This document shows, piece by piece, positions 53,526 to 64,000 of a stretch of DNA of 64,000 nucleotides. Position 1 is the stretch's first letter. Each line of letters opens with the position of its first letter. This DNA comes from Amorphophallus konjac. Its lineage: Eukaryota > Streptophyta > Magnoliopsida > Alismatales > Araceae. The stretch is taken from positions 322,965,829-323,029,828 of the forward strand of contig CM040125.1 of NCBI GenBank assembly GCA_022559845.1, given 5' to 3'. Under the pieces are notes generated by a model. It was given only the letters and a program-made list of their open reading frames with translations. It did no database searches and was not told the origin of the DNA. A program made the position numbers and the translations under genes.

Positions 53526-54011
53526 GTTCTGTGATGTTCATGCTGATACTGTCTGCTTGATATTACCTGCTTGCATTCATCTTTGCATTTGGTTTGGGAG
53601 ACCTCCTCTCCCCACACTTTTAGGAGATCTTACACCCTCTTGGTGAACGAAGGACCCTCCTTTGAGCATTCCGTCTCATTGGACCAGAAATTCCTAAACC
53701 AAGCCTCTGTAAGTCCCCGCACCCGTGGATTCCCTCACGGACGCCGGGCAGGTTGTACCTTTGATGTCCCGGGTTTAGTTGGCCTATGCATGGTGAGAGA
53801 GTGTTCCTAGTTGGCATCGAAGAAAACTTACATTGAAACTAGGTTCCTCCCTTGTGTGAATCACTCCGAAGTTTGTTAAAAGTCATTAATTCACCAAGGT
53901 TCAAATAAATAAAAAAGGTCAACGATAACCATTCCAACTTGTGTGCTTCTTTGCAAATTATTTTGCTTGAACTTTGATTGCATAATAGCTTACCTTGATA
54001 GACAAGATAAC
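53526..54011 (+). other. Gyp-4 leader, no gene recognised
   Basis: About 490 bp between the inverted-motif array and the first ORF. Contains CCCGCACCCGTGGATTCCCT and CGGACGCCGGGCAGG. Likely untranslated leader. Confidence 0.4.
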
Positions 54012-54239
54012 ATGTTTAATCTTAATTATGTTCATGAGGATGCACAACCTAGCACATCCTATACTCCTCAATCTCAACATGTTCATCATAATTCTCACCA
54101 TATTTTCAAGGGACCACACCCTCATTCTTATGGTATTGCCCGACCCATGGGCAATGTCCAATCACATGGTCCCTCGCCTCAATCGCAAGCCACTATTCCT
54201 TCGGGACCGCCTTCTCCCAACGACGAGACGGTCTTTCAA
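54012..54239 (+). pseudogene. Gyp-4 first ORF, N-terminal fragment (possible gag)
   Basis: The open frame begins MFNLNYVHEDAQPSTSYTPQ and is rich in His, Pro and Ser, ending SGPPSPNDETVFQ at the GOC-4 junction. Position after LTR, PBS and leader suggests gag or the extra ORF1 of Ogre-type elements. No domain recognised. Confidence 0.35.
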
Positions 54240-55575
54240 TGATATGATCGGTGCACTGGATTCAGAGGGGGTGAATGAATCCCACCCTTAAAAACTGTTC
54301 GCTCAATGAAAACTAGAACACTAACTAGAACAAGATAGACAAACTGAATAACTAATCAGAATCTCTTTTGAACCGAAGAACAAACATCTATCTCGCGCCT
54401 AAACAATCAACTAGAGGAAGCGGAAGAAGGTAATCAACCTGCTGCAAGATAGTAATATGAATGCTCAGACAATCTGTGAAAGGTGGTAGAAGACATGGAG
54501 CTAACGCACAAGGCAAACCACTGCACATATAATTTTTTAGGTGGTTCGGTCCGCCAGACCTACATCCACCCCTCACTCCCAACCGGAATGAGGCTTCCAC
54601 TAGCACAAGCTAGAAATTGCAGACTCAGTCTGCGAATAGAATGCTGCCACACAGCTTGACCAGGGGAACAGCCTCCCCTCTTCCTCCACACCAGAGGGAC
54701 ACCCCAAGTGACTCCCAGCCACTTGGAAACCAGAGACCGAAGTCTCTCTTCCTCCAGACCAGGAGGGGACACACCAGTGACTCCCCGTCACCAGCAAACC
54801 AGAGGTCACAGACCTCTCTTCCTCCAGACCAGGAGGGACCCGACCTCTATCCAGAGAATCGGAAGAACAAAGATAACCAAATGAAAAAGGGAAAATAAGA
54901 AAAGAAAAATACACAGCGATCAGAAAGCTGTAAAGAAAGATAACATAGATGTGGCTCCCATGGAGCTGACTGGCCTGGATTTGATCCACGGTCCAGTAGA
55001 CAGATCTTCAGTCGAGACTTCCTTCTTCTTCTCCACGAACTCTCACTATCTCTCTTCTCCTTCTCTTTTTCTGACACTCGATCGTGTAGGCTCTCTCTGT
55101 CTCTTCTTTTCTCTTCTTCTTCTTTTTCTTCTTCTGCTGCTCTCTGCCTCACTTCTTCTTCACTCACAGTCTCGATCAGCCCTCTTCTGTTCTTATCAGT
55201 ATTCTTCTGAGGAAGACGTCTTCTATATATATAGCAGCAGCTTAGGGCTAGGGCGTGAGCTTTCCACTTCTCCCGCCCAATTGATGCTACCACGTGTCAG
55301 CATCTCAGCTTCTTGGATCACGTGCCAGGTGCCCACCTCGGGTCACGTGCCCAGACACATTAACCTCGTCCAACAATCCTATCAGTTAATCAGTCGAAGA
55401 CAGTATCAGCTTAAGGCAATGTTCAGACTTCATTCAGTAAGCAAAGCAAGCATGGATGGCTGTACAGAGTTGATCGTGTGAGGCAAGACAAGTGTACAGA
55501 CTTCTTACCATATGCTGTAATATGCATATATGATGCAGTGTATAGACTTGCAGAAACATGCTGCAGTATGCATAT
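54240..55575 (-). mobile_element. GOC-4, copia LTR fragment (3' side of the LTR)
   Basis: Starts TGATATGATCGG at 54240, aligned with the LTR ends of GOC-3 and GOC-5. It contains the SIRE box (54540-54580), CTTCCTCC...GGAGGGA repeats (54645-54850), a CT-rich leader (55015-55165) and TATATATA at 55224-55231 beside GCAGCAGC. The first motif-array copies follow at 55427-55570, and GOC-5 interrupts at 55575/55576. Its interior lies outside the window. Target copy would be TTCAA (54235-54239). Confidence 0.75.
54645..54850 (-). repeat. CTTCCTCC...GGAGGGACAC repeats in the GOC-4 LTR
   Basis: Three units of CTCTTCCTCCAGACCAGGAG with GTGACTCCC(A)GYCAC hairpins between them. The same repeat is at 55885-56215 and 63457-63787 in GOC-5. 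Confidence 0.75.
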
Positions 55576-56807
55576 TGTTAGGGTGCTAGGCCCGGATACA
55601 GAGGGGGGGTGAATGTATCCTGCTATGAATAATGCCCAAATAAAAACTCAGATGCTAGACGCAATCACAGAATAAAACTAATTCAATTAAACTTATGAGC
55701 AAACACATGAAGCGTGTCTATCCAAGCATCTAGCGGAAGCAATCACACAAAGCAAACCATTGCTTAATAGATTTTTAGGTGGTTCGGTCCTCCAGACCTA
55801 CATCCACCCCTCACTCCCAACCGGAGTTAGGCTTCACTAGAAAACGTTAGAACCAAGCAGACTCAGTCTGCAAACAATTGCTGCCACACAGCTTGACCAG
55901 GGGAACAGCCTCCCCTCTTCCTCCCAACCGGAGGGACACCCAAGTGACTCCCAGCCACTTGGAAACCAGAGGTCGAAGACCTCTCTTCCTCCAGACCAGG
56001 AGGGACCCAACCAGTGACTTCCAGTCACCAGCAAACTAGAGGTCGAAGACCTCTCTTCCTCCAACCGGAGGGACCCTTGGACTTGCAAGCCACAAGCCCA
56101 GAACCGAAGACAAGTCTCCCTTCTCCTGAATCCATAGGAGGAACCCACAAGTAGCTCCCAGCTACTTACAACCGGAGATCAGATCTCCCTTCTCCTGACT
56201 CACCAGGAGGAACCCGACCTCAGTCCAGAGGATCGGAAGTATAAAGGTAACCAGAGAAACAAAAGGGAAAATAAGGAAACATAAAAAGCACAGCAACAAA
56301 AGCTGGAAATGAAACACAATAGTCGTTCTGGATTTGATCCACGAACAGACTGAACAGGTCTTCAATAGACTCTCTCCTCTTCTTCTTTTCTTCTTCTTCT
56401 TTCTTCTTCTCAGCTCACGCAATCTTTCTCTTCTGCTCTCACTCTCTATTTTCTTCTCTTTCGCAGGCTCTTCCTGTCTCTTCTCTTTCTTCTTCTTCTT
56501 CTACTTCCTTCTTCTTTTGCTCTCACTCTCTTTCTTCTTCTTCTCTTTTTCTTCTTCTTTTCTTTTTCTGGATCGAAGGGCTTTCTGCTCTCCAGGCTTC
56601 TTCTTCGATCAGTCTTCTACAGAGGATGAAGACTCATATATATAGCAGCAGCAGTAACAACTAGCGCGAGTGTGGCTTCCACAGCTCTCGCCCTAAAAAT
56701 TCGGACCACGTGGTAGCATCCTGGTATCTCGTCCACCCTTGGATCACGAGCCAGGCACCTCGGATCACGTGCCCTTTTATCAGTACGCTCAGCAACTGGA
56801 GTTGAGG

Positions 56808-57215
56808 TGGCGTCAACACACTTGCTCCAAAGGGTTGACGCAGCCTTCAAAGATCTTCAACCTATGAAACTCAAGTCTGCTGCGTCGACGCTTCCAACCC
56901 GTGGCGTTGACGCATTGATGCGTTCCAGTGAGCAGGTCTTCAGCAGATAGACGTGCTGCGTCGACGCTCTCAGCATGCTGCGCTGACGCATTGGTGTTCC
57001 AGCATCTGAACTTAGATGGCTTCAGCCCTCTCACGTTTCGTGTGGAGTGCGTTGACGCATTGTGCAACTGCGTCCACCCTCTGGTCACCTTGTCGATCCA
57101 TCAACCTACTGCGTCGACGCCACTTGATGAATGCATTGACGCACCAGAATAATCTAGTAAGCTTCTTTCTTGATTGTTTGAACTACTGCGTCCACGCCAC
57201 TTGATCAAGGCGTTG
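56808..57215 (-). promoter_or_regulatory. GCGTTGACGC array in GOC-5 U3
   Basis: About fifteen copies of GCGTCAAC, GCGTCGACGC or GCGTTGACGC within 410 bp, in alternating orientation, upstream of the TATA box. The counterpart of 11897-12290 in GOC-1. GOC-2 and GOC-3 have few or none here. Confidence 0.6.
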
Positions 57216-57343
57216 ACACATTGGTGTGTTCCAGCAGCTTAAATTTGATGTCTTCAGCCCTCTTGCGTTAAGGGGTTCATTAGCCTCTTCAGTCCCTGTC
57301 AGACAGATGAAACGAAGTCATTAGTTCTAAGTATATGCATTGC

Positions 57344-58020
57344 ATTGTATAGACTTTGCTGTGAAGGTGAAAGCAATGTAAAGTATGCACAACGCAATGT
57401 ATAGACTTAATGAATATAAAGACATCATAAGACTCAGATGAACACAGGCGGTGTATAGACTTGATGTGTTCACTGGTGGATGTACACCCTTGCCCACTGT
57501 ACAGACTTTGTGATGCTTGTATGCAATGTAGAGACTTCGTTGAATGAGAATGCAATGTACAGACTTTGAAGCACAAAGGCAATGTACAGACTTTGCCTTA
57601 AGACGAATGAAGACTTAGAATCATGGAGGCCAAAGTATAGACATCAACTCTGCACATCGAATGTGTAGACTTCAAGTGTGAAGACCATTGTATAGACTTT
57701 GGAGACAGCGGCCAATGCTTGAAGCACAGTCCACTGTATAGACTTGATGCCTTGAAGGCGATGTACAGACTTTGTTGCGACTAGTGGCTGTACAGACTTA
57801 GGCAAAAGTGCACACTTTGAACGCCTATGATGTACACACTTCATTTGAAGCCAACTGAGGAGTGTATGGACTTGAATGAAGAAATGGCTGTATAGACATG
57901 AATGAGTAGAGTGTATAGACTTGAAAGTCTGAAGGCGATGTGCATACTTGCTGAGTTGACGCTGCAGCCCAATGAGTTGACGCTGCAACGTATTCAACTG
58001 ATGATGTATAGACTTGAAGT
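57344..58020 (-). repeat. GOC-5 U3 motif array
   Basis: Plus-strand copies TGTATAGACTTG and TGTACAGACTTTG, i.e. AAGTCTRTACA in element sense, about 25-30 copies. Confidence 0.85.
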
Positions 58021-58328
58021 TAGACAAACCAGACAGTCAGTGTTCTGATGGGTCGACGCATCAGCAAGGGTGGGTCGACCCACTACTGTTCATACTAACT
58101 AAGCAGAGTGTAGCAATGAATGCTTTATGCATCACTGTACATGACTGAACATCAAATATGTTAAACTAAACTGAGCAGCAAGATGACTGAACATTTGATA
58201 GACTGAGCTATGATCAGAAAATAACTGAATAACAGCATGATGACTCACACAGCAGGATGACTCACAGTGATTAACTCACATCAAAAACCAATCATCAAAA
58301 CCATCATCAAAACCACAGGGGCACAATA

Positions 58329-58342
58329 ATCTCCCCCTTTTT
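58329..58342 (-). other. GOC-5 polypurine tract
   Basis: The minus strand reads AAAAAGGGGGAGAT next to the LTR start. Confidence 0.85.
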
Positions 58343-60671
58343 GATGATGGCAACACTACACAGTGAGTCATCTGATGACTCAAACTATTCTCCCCCTTTG
58401 ACTTCATCAAAAAGAAAATAGTTTGAGAAATTAAAGCATGTATAAAAATTCAGTCAATTTCTCCCCCTTGCAAGAATTTCAGCAAAAGCATGAGTTAGAG
58501 ATGATCAAAAGGAAGCCAGCATGCAACGATTGAATGAAAATCTCCCCCTTTTGGCAAACAATCTCCCTCTAGAAATATGAATGCAAGAACATAATTTTTC
58601 TCCTTCTATGCAGCATGATGCATATGACAAGAAGGCTCCCCCTTAAAAAATGGAATCTTATGAAATGAATGAGAAGGAGACCACAGGGGCAAACAAGGAG
58701 AAGTTCAATCTCAGAAAATTCAGTCAGATTTTCAGAGAGAGATCAATCTCATAAATCCAAAACATAAGTTTTCAAAGTCTTCCATTATAAGGGCTTATGA
58801 ATGAGCTTTATTGAACAGTATGGTTTAAACATGATGTATGCAGAGTTTATCAATAAAATTTTGTATTGCTATCTAAAACCATGGTTTAATAAAAAAGAAC
58901 CAAACCCTCACATTTATCTTGATTAATCTCCCTTTCTCTTACACAATCAAATTTATTGACTTCTTTCAGAATTACATGCATTAGTATTGAGATCAAGCAA
59001 TTATGAAGTCATATGATTTTGTCTCGGGTTGTAGCAATTTGATTTTAGCATCAATATTCAGAGATTTCAATTCATTCAACAATTTTTCATGCTACAAAAT
59101 TTTACGAGCACTCTAGTTCAGTGCACACCTTGTAACTAGAGGATATACCTTGATCAGAGGCCAATATCCTTAAGCACTTAGTGTGACTAACCGTCATGCT
59201 TTATATGAACAGAGATAGCATTTACACATCATGACACACTGCAAATCATTTCTTGATGAGTGAGTTGTATTTCTCAGTGTGCATGCCATTGCTCTGCCTG
59301 AATTTCAATTAATCTTAATCAGAGTTAACTATGGTACCTCATGACACAGTCCTTTGGACATGTGTTTCTCAGTGACCAAGGTCATTACTCTGACAGATAT
59401 TACCCTTTAGACTTTTCAGAAAAATTCATTTGCTTCAAGTCAATAATAATTTCATGTACTTAATCAGTTGAAGTCATGTATTCAAGAGTGCAGATTTCAG
59501 AAGTTTTCACAAGACTCAACATGAAGCAGATGATTAAGGTTTATTAAACATGCTTCAGATATTTTTAAGAGATTTTAAAGTCAACCCTTGAGTACATTAA
59601 ACTTAAACCACTTAAATTAACCAAAGTCATTAGACAATTCAGACAAAGTCATTAGGCACCTCATGACACAGTCCTTTGGACATGTGTTTCTCAGTGACCA
59701 AAGTCATTACTCTGACTGAAATTAACCCTTTAGACAATTCAGACAAATTCATTTGCTTCAAGTTAATAATAATTTCATGTACTTAACCAATTAAAGCCAT
59801 GTATTCAATAGTGCAGATTTCATAAGATTTTACAAGGCACATCATGAAATAGTTGGTTAAGGTTTATTAAACATGATTCAGATATTTTTAAGAGAATTAC
59901 AGACAAACTCCATGAATACATTAAACTTAAACCACCTGAGTTATTTCAGATATTCATAAAAACGTATAATAGAAGATTTCTAGTTCAAAAGTTTTCAAAT
60001 TTATGATCGAGATAGCCCATTGAAATCTTCATGAAAGACTGATAGAAATCTGAAGCCAAATGATACCAATTGATAGGAGAGATTTTGAAGCTCAAGGTTT
60101 TCAGAATATGATTAAGGTTTGTCAACAAAATCAATAAGAAGGAATATACAATGAGTTCTGACAAATGTATATATTTGACAACCTATATGCAATGTATTGA
60201 CTCCCCCTGACAACATGCATTTAGACAAACTTTTTGGCAATTTTCAGTTTAAGGAAATGCAATGCACTATATGTATGCAAAAACTTAACACTGAATGCTA
60301 TGCAAGGATATGCAATTAACTCACCCTGACAACATACAATGTTTGCCATGAGACACTGATGAGGTCATGCATGATAATTCAACATGCAGTCCTATATGCA
60401 ATTCAGAATGTTCAGTGAGCTATTGCAACACACAAATTTCAAACAATATTCACATTCAGTTCAGATTTTCAGAAATTTCAGAGTGCATGATCAGAAAATA
60501 ATGCAACTGGCAGATGATGAATGAATATGCAAGAACAGATTTAATATGCATGCACTAGATGAAACTAAGAACAGGATATGCAAGAATACATCAACTCAGA
60601 TATGCAATGAATTTCAAAATGAGAAATACAGAGAAATTACCTGAAAAGTTCAGAAGGGCTTTCATTCTTGA
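58343..60671 (-). other. GOC-5 noncoding region in place of pol
   Basis: About 2.3 kb without long ORFs. GGGGGAG-type runs (as CTCCCCC) at 58390-58640, a block near 59107-59170 that corresponds to the GTAACT...TCAAGGTGTAC module of GOC-1, and a tandem duplication of about 290-bp units (59333-59618 and 59656-59943). Partly collinear with GOC-3. Confidence 0.75.
59333..59943 (-). repeat. Tandem duplication of about 290-bp units in GOC-5
   Basis: Both units begin CACCTCATGACACAGTCCTT (59656 copy) and run through TTCATTTGCTTCAAGT and CATTAAACTTAAACCAC. They are diverged by many substitutions. GOC-3 has the unit once (47763-48075). Confidence 0.8.
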
Positions 60672-60713
60672 GTGCCTTGGATCATTACCCCTTTTATTCC
60701 AGTCCCAAGGCAC
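60672..60713 (-). other. Conserved post-gag hairpin (GOC-5)
   Basis: GTGCCTTGG (60672-60680) and CCAAGGCAC (60705-60713), loop with AATAAAAGGGG on the element strand; about 18 bases from the gag stop. Confidence 0.8.
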
Positions 60714-60730
60714 ACCTGCAAAACAAAGTT

Positions 60731-63016
60731 TATTTTGCACAAACAGGTACCCAAGAAGTCTTGGGTCCTGACATGACATTATCACTTCTAGCAGGTTTTC
60801 TCAGCACATTTTTAACTTGATAGCAAGCAGCAGCAGTTTTCAGATCTGATTTATGCACATTCTTATTAGCATGAATTCTATGTGCATATACATGAGATTT
60901 TCTGTTAACAGAATAAAAATTCTGTTTACCAAAACCAGTTTCGTTTTGATATCCTGCCAGCCAACAGGTTGCAGCCCTGTGACCTGGCTTCCCACAGTTA
61001 TAACATGAAAGTTTTGCAAATTATTTTACAGGGAATTTAATAAATTCAGAGTTAGAATTCTTTCCCTGAGCATGCCAGCAATTTTCAACCATGTGGCCCA
61101 ATTTTCCACAGTGAGAGCATTTGAGAGAATTTCTTTTAAAAGAGCCCAACCAGCATTCAGAGGTCTTGTGACCAATTTTGTTGCAGTTAACACAGATGAT
61201 GTGCTGATTCATTGAAACAGGTTTGTGTTTATTAAAAACATGTTGGTTTGCAGGAGATCTAGCATGATGTGAAAAGGACATTTTCTTACCATTTGCAAAC
61301 CAGCATTGTGCAATGCTGTGTCCTAGTTTGCCACAGTGCAGACATTCAATTTTCTTTTTCTGGAATGAAGACTTTTCATCATGAAGTTTCTTAGCATTCA
61401 TTATCCCGGCCCTCATGTCATCCTTCTCCATCAATTTACACTCATGCATTAAGTGTCCAAATCTATGACAGTAGTGGCATGACATTTTCCTTCTAGATGC
61501 ATGTGAGTGTGTGTGAGGACTGTGATCAACATACACAGATGAACCCTTTTTATTCATTTTCTGTTCTCCAATCATTTTCTGATTTTTATCATGTTTCTCT
61601 GTTTTCTTAGCCTTATACTGAGGTGGAGATGAAGTAGAAGGCTTTTCCTGTTCAGAAGATTTAATGAAAACAGTTTATTTTTGGGTTCTCTGAACAGTGG
61701 ACTGAGAAACAGGTGACTTCTGAGAAGTGTGAGAAGTAGAGCTAGCAACAAAAGATGTATGAATTTTATTTTCAAAATTCTTTTTATTTACAGGATTATA
61801 ACCTAACCCCTCCTTCTGAAAATTGACTTTTACTCCCAGCAGTTTGTTCAGATTATTTTGCCCACTAACAAACTTTGACAGAGAGTTCTTTAAGTCTTGG
61901 ATTTCATTTTCTAAAGAGGTGATTTGTAACTCATAACTGGCAATCTCTTGCTCACTGCAATTCATAGCTTCATTCAAAACTTTGTTAGCAGTTTTATATT
62001 TCTCAATTTCATTTTCCAGATTGCTCAGTTTATCAGAATCTTCAACGCAAACACTTTTACCTCTTTCTAAAGCTAGAAGTCTCTCAGACATTGTGGAGTT
62101 CAGCATTTTCAATTTCTCATTTTTCTTCCTTAAGTTTGTCATTCTGAACCAATTCATTTATTAGAAGCTGATCTTCTGAATTGACTTCATACTTTCTTCC
62201 ATTTTCAATTTCCTTCATATCTTTTTGCTATTTTTCAAGATTTTTCTGTAATTCTATGTTTACAGACTTTATGGCATTAAGTTTTTCAATCAGCAATTTA
62301 TTCTCCTGTTTAAGTTTCTATGATTTTTCTTCATCTTCTTTGGAGAGTTTTCTGAGAGAGTCATCTTCGGATTTTAGCTTGTTTAGTTCAGAGTAAACAC
62401 ATTCAAGTTCCTTCTTCAGTTTTGCATTCTGATTTTTATACATATGATTATCAGACAGACATGCATCATGAAATTGCTTCATACTTGAACAGTTTTCACA
62501 TGGAGAGCTAGAACTATCTATCCCAGTGCCCTTCTTCAATTTTTTATACTGTTTTCTTAACAGTTCATGAGATTCAAATAATTCAGCCTATGCATTCTTC
62601 CAATCTTCTAGAGAAAAATTCTCGAAGAGATTTACCTCATCATCATCATCTTCTTCAGTTTGATTGCTGCCTTGATCGCTGTCACTTTGATTTCTTCTGT
62701 TGGCCATCATGCAGCTGTCCTCGTTTACCCTGTGAAATTGCTTCAGCCTACCCAGGATGTCCTTTGCTGAGCTGCAATTATGAAGACAAGGCCATAAGGC
62801 TCTGTCAGTAGCTGCTTTCATCAGGTTAAAGGCTTTCTGATTTTCTCAATCATTTGATCTGTGTCTGTCGGTCCATTTGGACACTTTCGTTGGTAAGGTG
62901 TGAGGACCTTGTGAAATTAATTTCCACAGATCAGGATTAGCAGAATTAACATAAGCATGTAAAGTAGTGTACCACTGACTGAAATCAGAACCACTAAAGA
63001 CGGGTGGAAGAGCCAT
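60731..63016 (-). pseudogene. gag: GOC-5 Gag: partial capsid, coiled coil, five zinc knuckles
   Basis: Begins MALPPVFSGSDFSQWYTTLH with LWKLISQGPHTLP, then WPCLHNCSSAKDILGRLKQF, the first part of a UBN2 capsid. It passes to SCMMANRRNQSDSDQ and a long coiled coil, again without the capsid end and first knuckle of Cop-1. GLGYNPVNKKNFENKIHTSF parallels GOC-3. C-terminal knuckles, all with intact C-x2-C-x4-H-x4-C: CHYCHRFGHLMHEC, CLHCGKLGHSIAQC, CVNCNKIGHKTSEC, CSHCGKLGHMVENC and CYNCGKPGHRAATC. It ends SGPKTSWVPVCAK and TAA at 60731-60733. In-frame stops (near 62846, 62588, 62318, 61675, 61021) and a frameshift between 62318 and 62157 break it. The ATG lies 118 bases past the PBS. Confidence 0.85.
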
Positions 63017-63133
63017 TGAAAACAAATAGCGAGTAAATTCAAAGCAACAGGAATATTTATGCACTAAAAACAAATTAGCACCTAAGACTGCAAGATCGAA
63101 TCTGCAGGTCGCTGGACCTTGTATGCAGACACC

Positions 63134-63145
63134 GCTCTGATACCA
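63134..63145 (-). other. GOC-5 primer-binding site
   Basis: The minus strand reads TGGTATCAGAGC, two bases past the 5' LTR end; initiator tRNA-Met type. Confidence 0.92.
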
Positions 63146-63147
63146 AC

Positions 63148-64000
63148 TGTTAGAGTGCTAGGCCCGGATACAGAGGGGGGGTGAATGTATCCTGCTATGA
63201 ATAATGCCCAAATAAAAACTCAGATGCTAGACGCAATCACAGAATAAAACTAATTCAATTAAACTTATGAGCAAACACATGAAGCGCGTCTATCCAAGCA
63301 TCTAGCGGAAGCAATCACACAAAGCAAACCATTGCTCAATAGATTTTTAGGTGGTTCGGTCCTCTAGACCTACATCCACCCCTCACTCCCAACCAGAGTG
63401 AGGCTTCACTAGCAAATGCTAGAACCAAGCAGACTCAGTCTGCAAACAATTGCTGCCACACAGCTTGACCAGGGGAACAGCCTCCCCTCTTCCTCCCAAC
63501 CGGAGGGACACCCAAGTGACTCCCAGCCACTTGGAAACCAGAGGTCGAAGACCTCTCTTCCTCCAGACCAGGAGGGACCCAACCAGTGACTTCCAGTCAC
63601 CAGCAAACTAGAGGTTGAAGACCTCTCTTCCTCCAACCGGAGGGACCCTTGGACTTGCAAGCCACAAGCCCAGAACCGGAGACAAGTCTCCCTTCTCCTG
63701 AATCCACAGGAGGAACCCACAAGTAGCTCCCAGCTACTTGCAACCGGAGATCAGATCTCCCTTCTCCTGACTCACCAGGAGGAACCCGACCTCAGTCCAG
63801 AGGATCGGAAGTACAAAGGTAACCAGAGAAACAAAAGGGAAAATAAGGAAACATAAAAAGCACAGCAACAAAAGCTGGAAATGAAGCACAATAGTCATTC
63901 TGGATTTGATCCATGAACAGACTGAACAGGTCTTCAATAGACTCTCTCCTCTTCTTCTTTTCTTCCTCTTCTTTCTTCTTCTCAGCTCACGCAATCTTTC
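63148..64000 (-). repeat. GOC-5 5' LTR, first 853 bp in window
   Basis: Nearly identical to 55576-56425 of the 3' LTR, with few substitutions (for example TGTTAGAG against TGTTAGGG). It includes the SIRE box, CTTCCTCC repeats and the beginning of the CT-rich leader. U3 is outside the window. Confidence 0.92.

Larger units (their letters stand above)
51069..54239 (+). mobile_element. Gyp-4, Tat/Ogre-like gypsy element, 5' part
   Basis: LTR 51069-52909 (TGTAGACACG...AATCTACA), candidate tRNA-Arg PBS at 52913, a long leader and the start of an ORF cut by GOC-4 at 54240. The left target copy would be CTGTT (51064-51068). Both LTR and leader carry a GACGCC/GGCGTC motif. Lineage is inferred from the PBS type and the long leader. 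Confidence 0.65.
55576..58328 (-). repeat. GOC-5 3' LTR (2753 bp)
   Basis: The minus strand starts TATTGTGCCCCTGTGG (58328) and ends ...GCACCCTAACA (55576). Motif array 57344-58020, GCGTTGACGC array 56808-57215 with two more at 57951-57990, GTCGAC-centred motifs at 58050-58081. TATATATA at 56635-56644 beside GCAGCAGCAG, CT-rich leader 56355-56575, CTTCCTCC repeats 55885-56215, SIRE box 55772-55815. Confidence 0.9.
55576..64000 (-). mobile_element. GOC-5, gag-only copia element (5' LTR runs off the window)
   Basis: Left (3') LTR 55576-58328, PPT, 2.3-kb noncoding region, hairpin, Gag 60731-63016, PBS 63134-63145, right (5') LTR from 63148. The left target copy is CATAT (55571-55575), inside the GOC-4 motif array. 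No pol. It is the innermost and therefore youngest insertion of the chain, yet its Gag has stops. Confidence 0.9.

Overview
The window looks like intergenic DNA from a large plant genome. I recognise no host gene, rRNA, tRNA or CRISPR array. Almost every base belongs to nested LTR retrotransposons with TG...CA-type long terminal repeats (LTRs), 5-bp target-site duplications (TSDs), initiator-Met primer-binding sites (PBS) and Ty1/copia or Ty3/gypsy proteins. The species cannot be named from this.

Layout, with my labels. The left edge (1-852) is the 3' end of a gypsy-type LTR inserted into Cop-1 (853-7646, minus), a SIRE-like copia with a long gag and the start of pol. The Cop-1 5' LTR is itself split by a solo LTR (LTR-K, 3821-6201). 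Next is Gyp-1 (minus), a broken gypsy whose gag is split by GOC-1 (10155-21118, plus) and then by Gyp-2 (minus, from 21330). Gyp-2 holds three further insertions: GOC-2 (23228-34752, plus), the non-autonomous Gyp-3 (37340-43547, plus) and GOC-3 (44480 onward, minus). GOC-3 is broken by Gyp-4 (51069, plus, Tat/Ogre-like), Gyp-4 by GOC-4 (54240, minus) and GOC-4 by GOC-5 (55576 to the window end, minus). The chain Gyp-1 > Gyp-2 > GOC-3 > Gyp-4 > GOC-4 > GOC-5 is six levels deep.

The most interesting content is the GOC ('gag-only copia') family. Four copies with visible interiors carry a long coiled-coil Gag with several C-terminal CCHC zinc knuckles. The Gag frame stops at the GPKxxWVP-type segment where SIRE pol would begin. 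The expected pol is absent; in its place is a 1.8-2.4 kb noncoding region with segments shared between copies. Each copy has the same 9-bp-stem hairpin close to the gag stop, and the LTRs are 2.3-3.5 kb. Their U3 regions are packed with a degenerate motif (AAGTCTRTACATTGG), about 65-70 times per LTR in GOC-2, always in the sense orientation. These look like non-autonomous elements that need pol supplied in trans, perhaps by a SIRE-like relative such as Cop-1.

Other unusual structures are a 50-bp LTR extension in GOC-2 that swallowed a polypurine tract, an intact 498-codon ORF with a degenerate retropepsin in Gyp-3, and arrays of GACGCC/GGCGTC inverted motifs in Gyp-4. Boundaries were read by eye from termini, TSDs and homology between copies; no alignment or database search was run.
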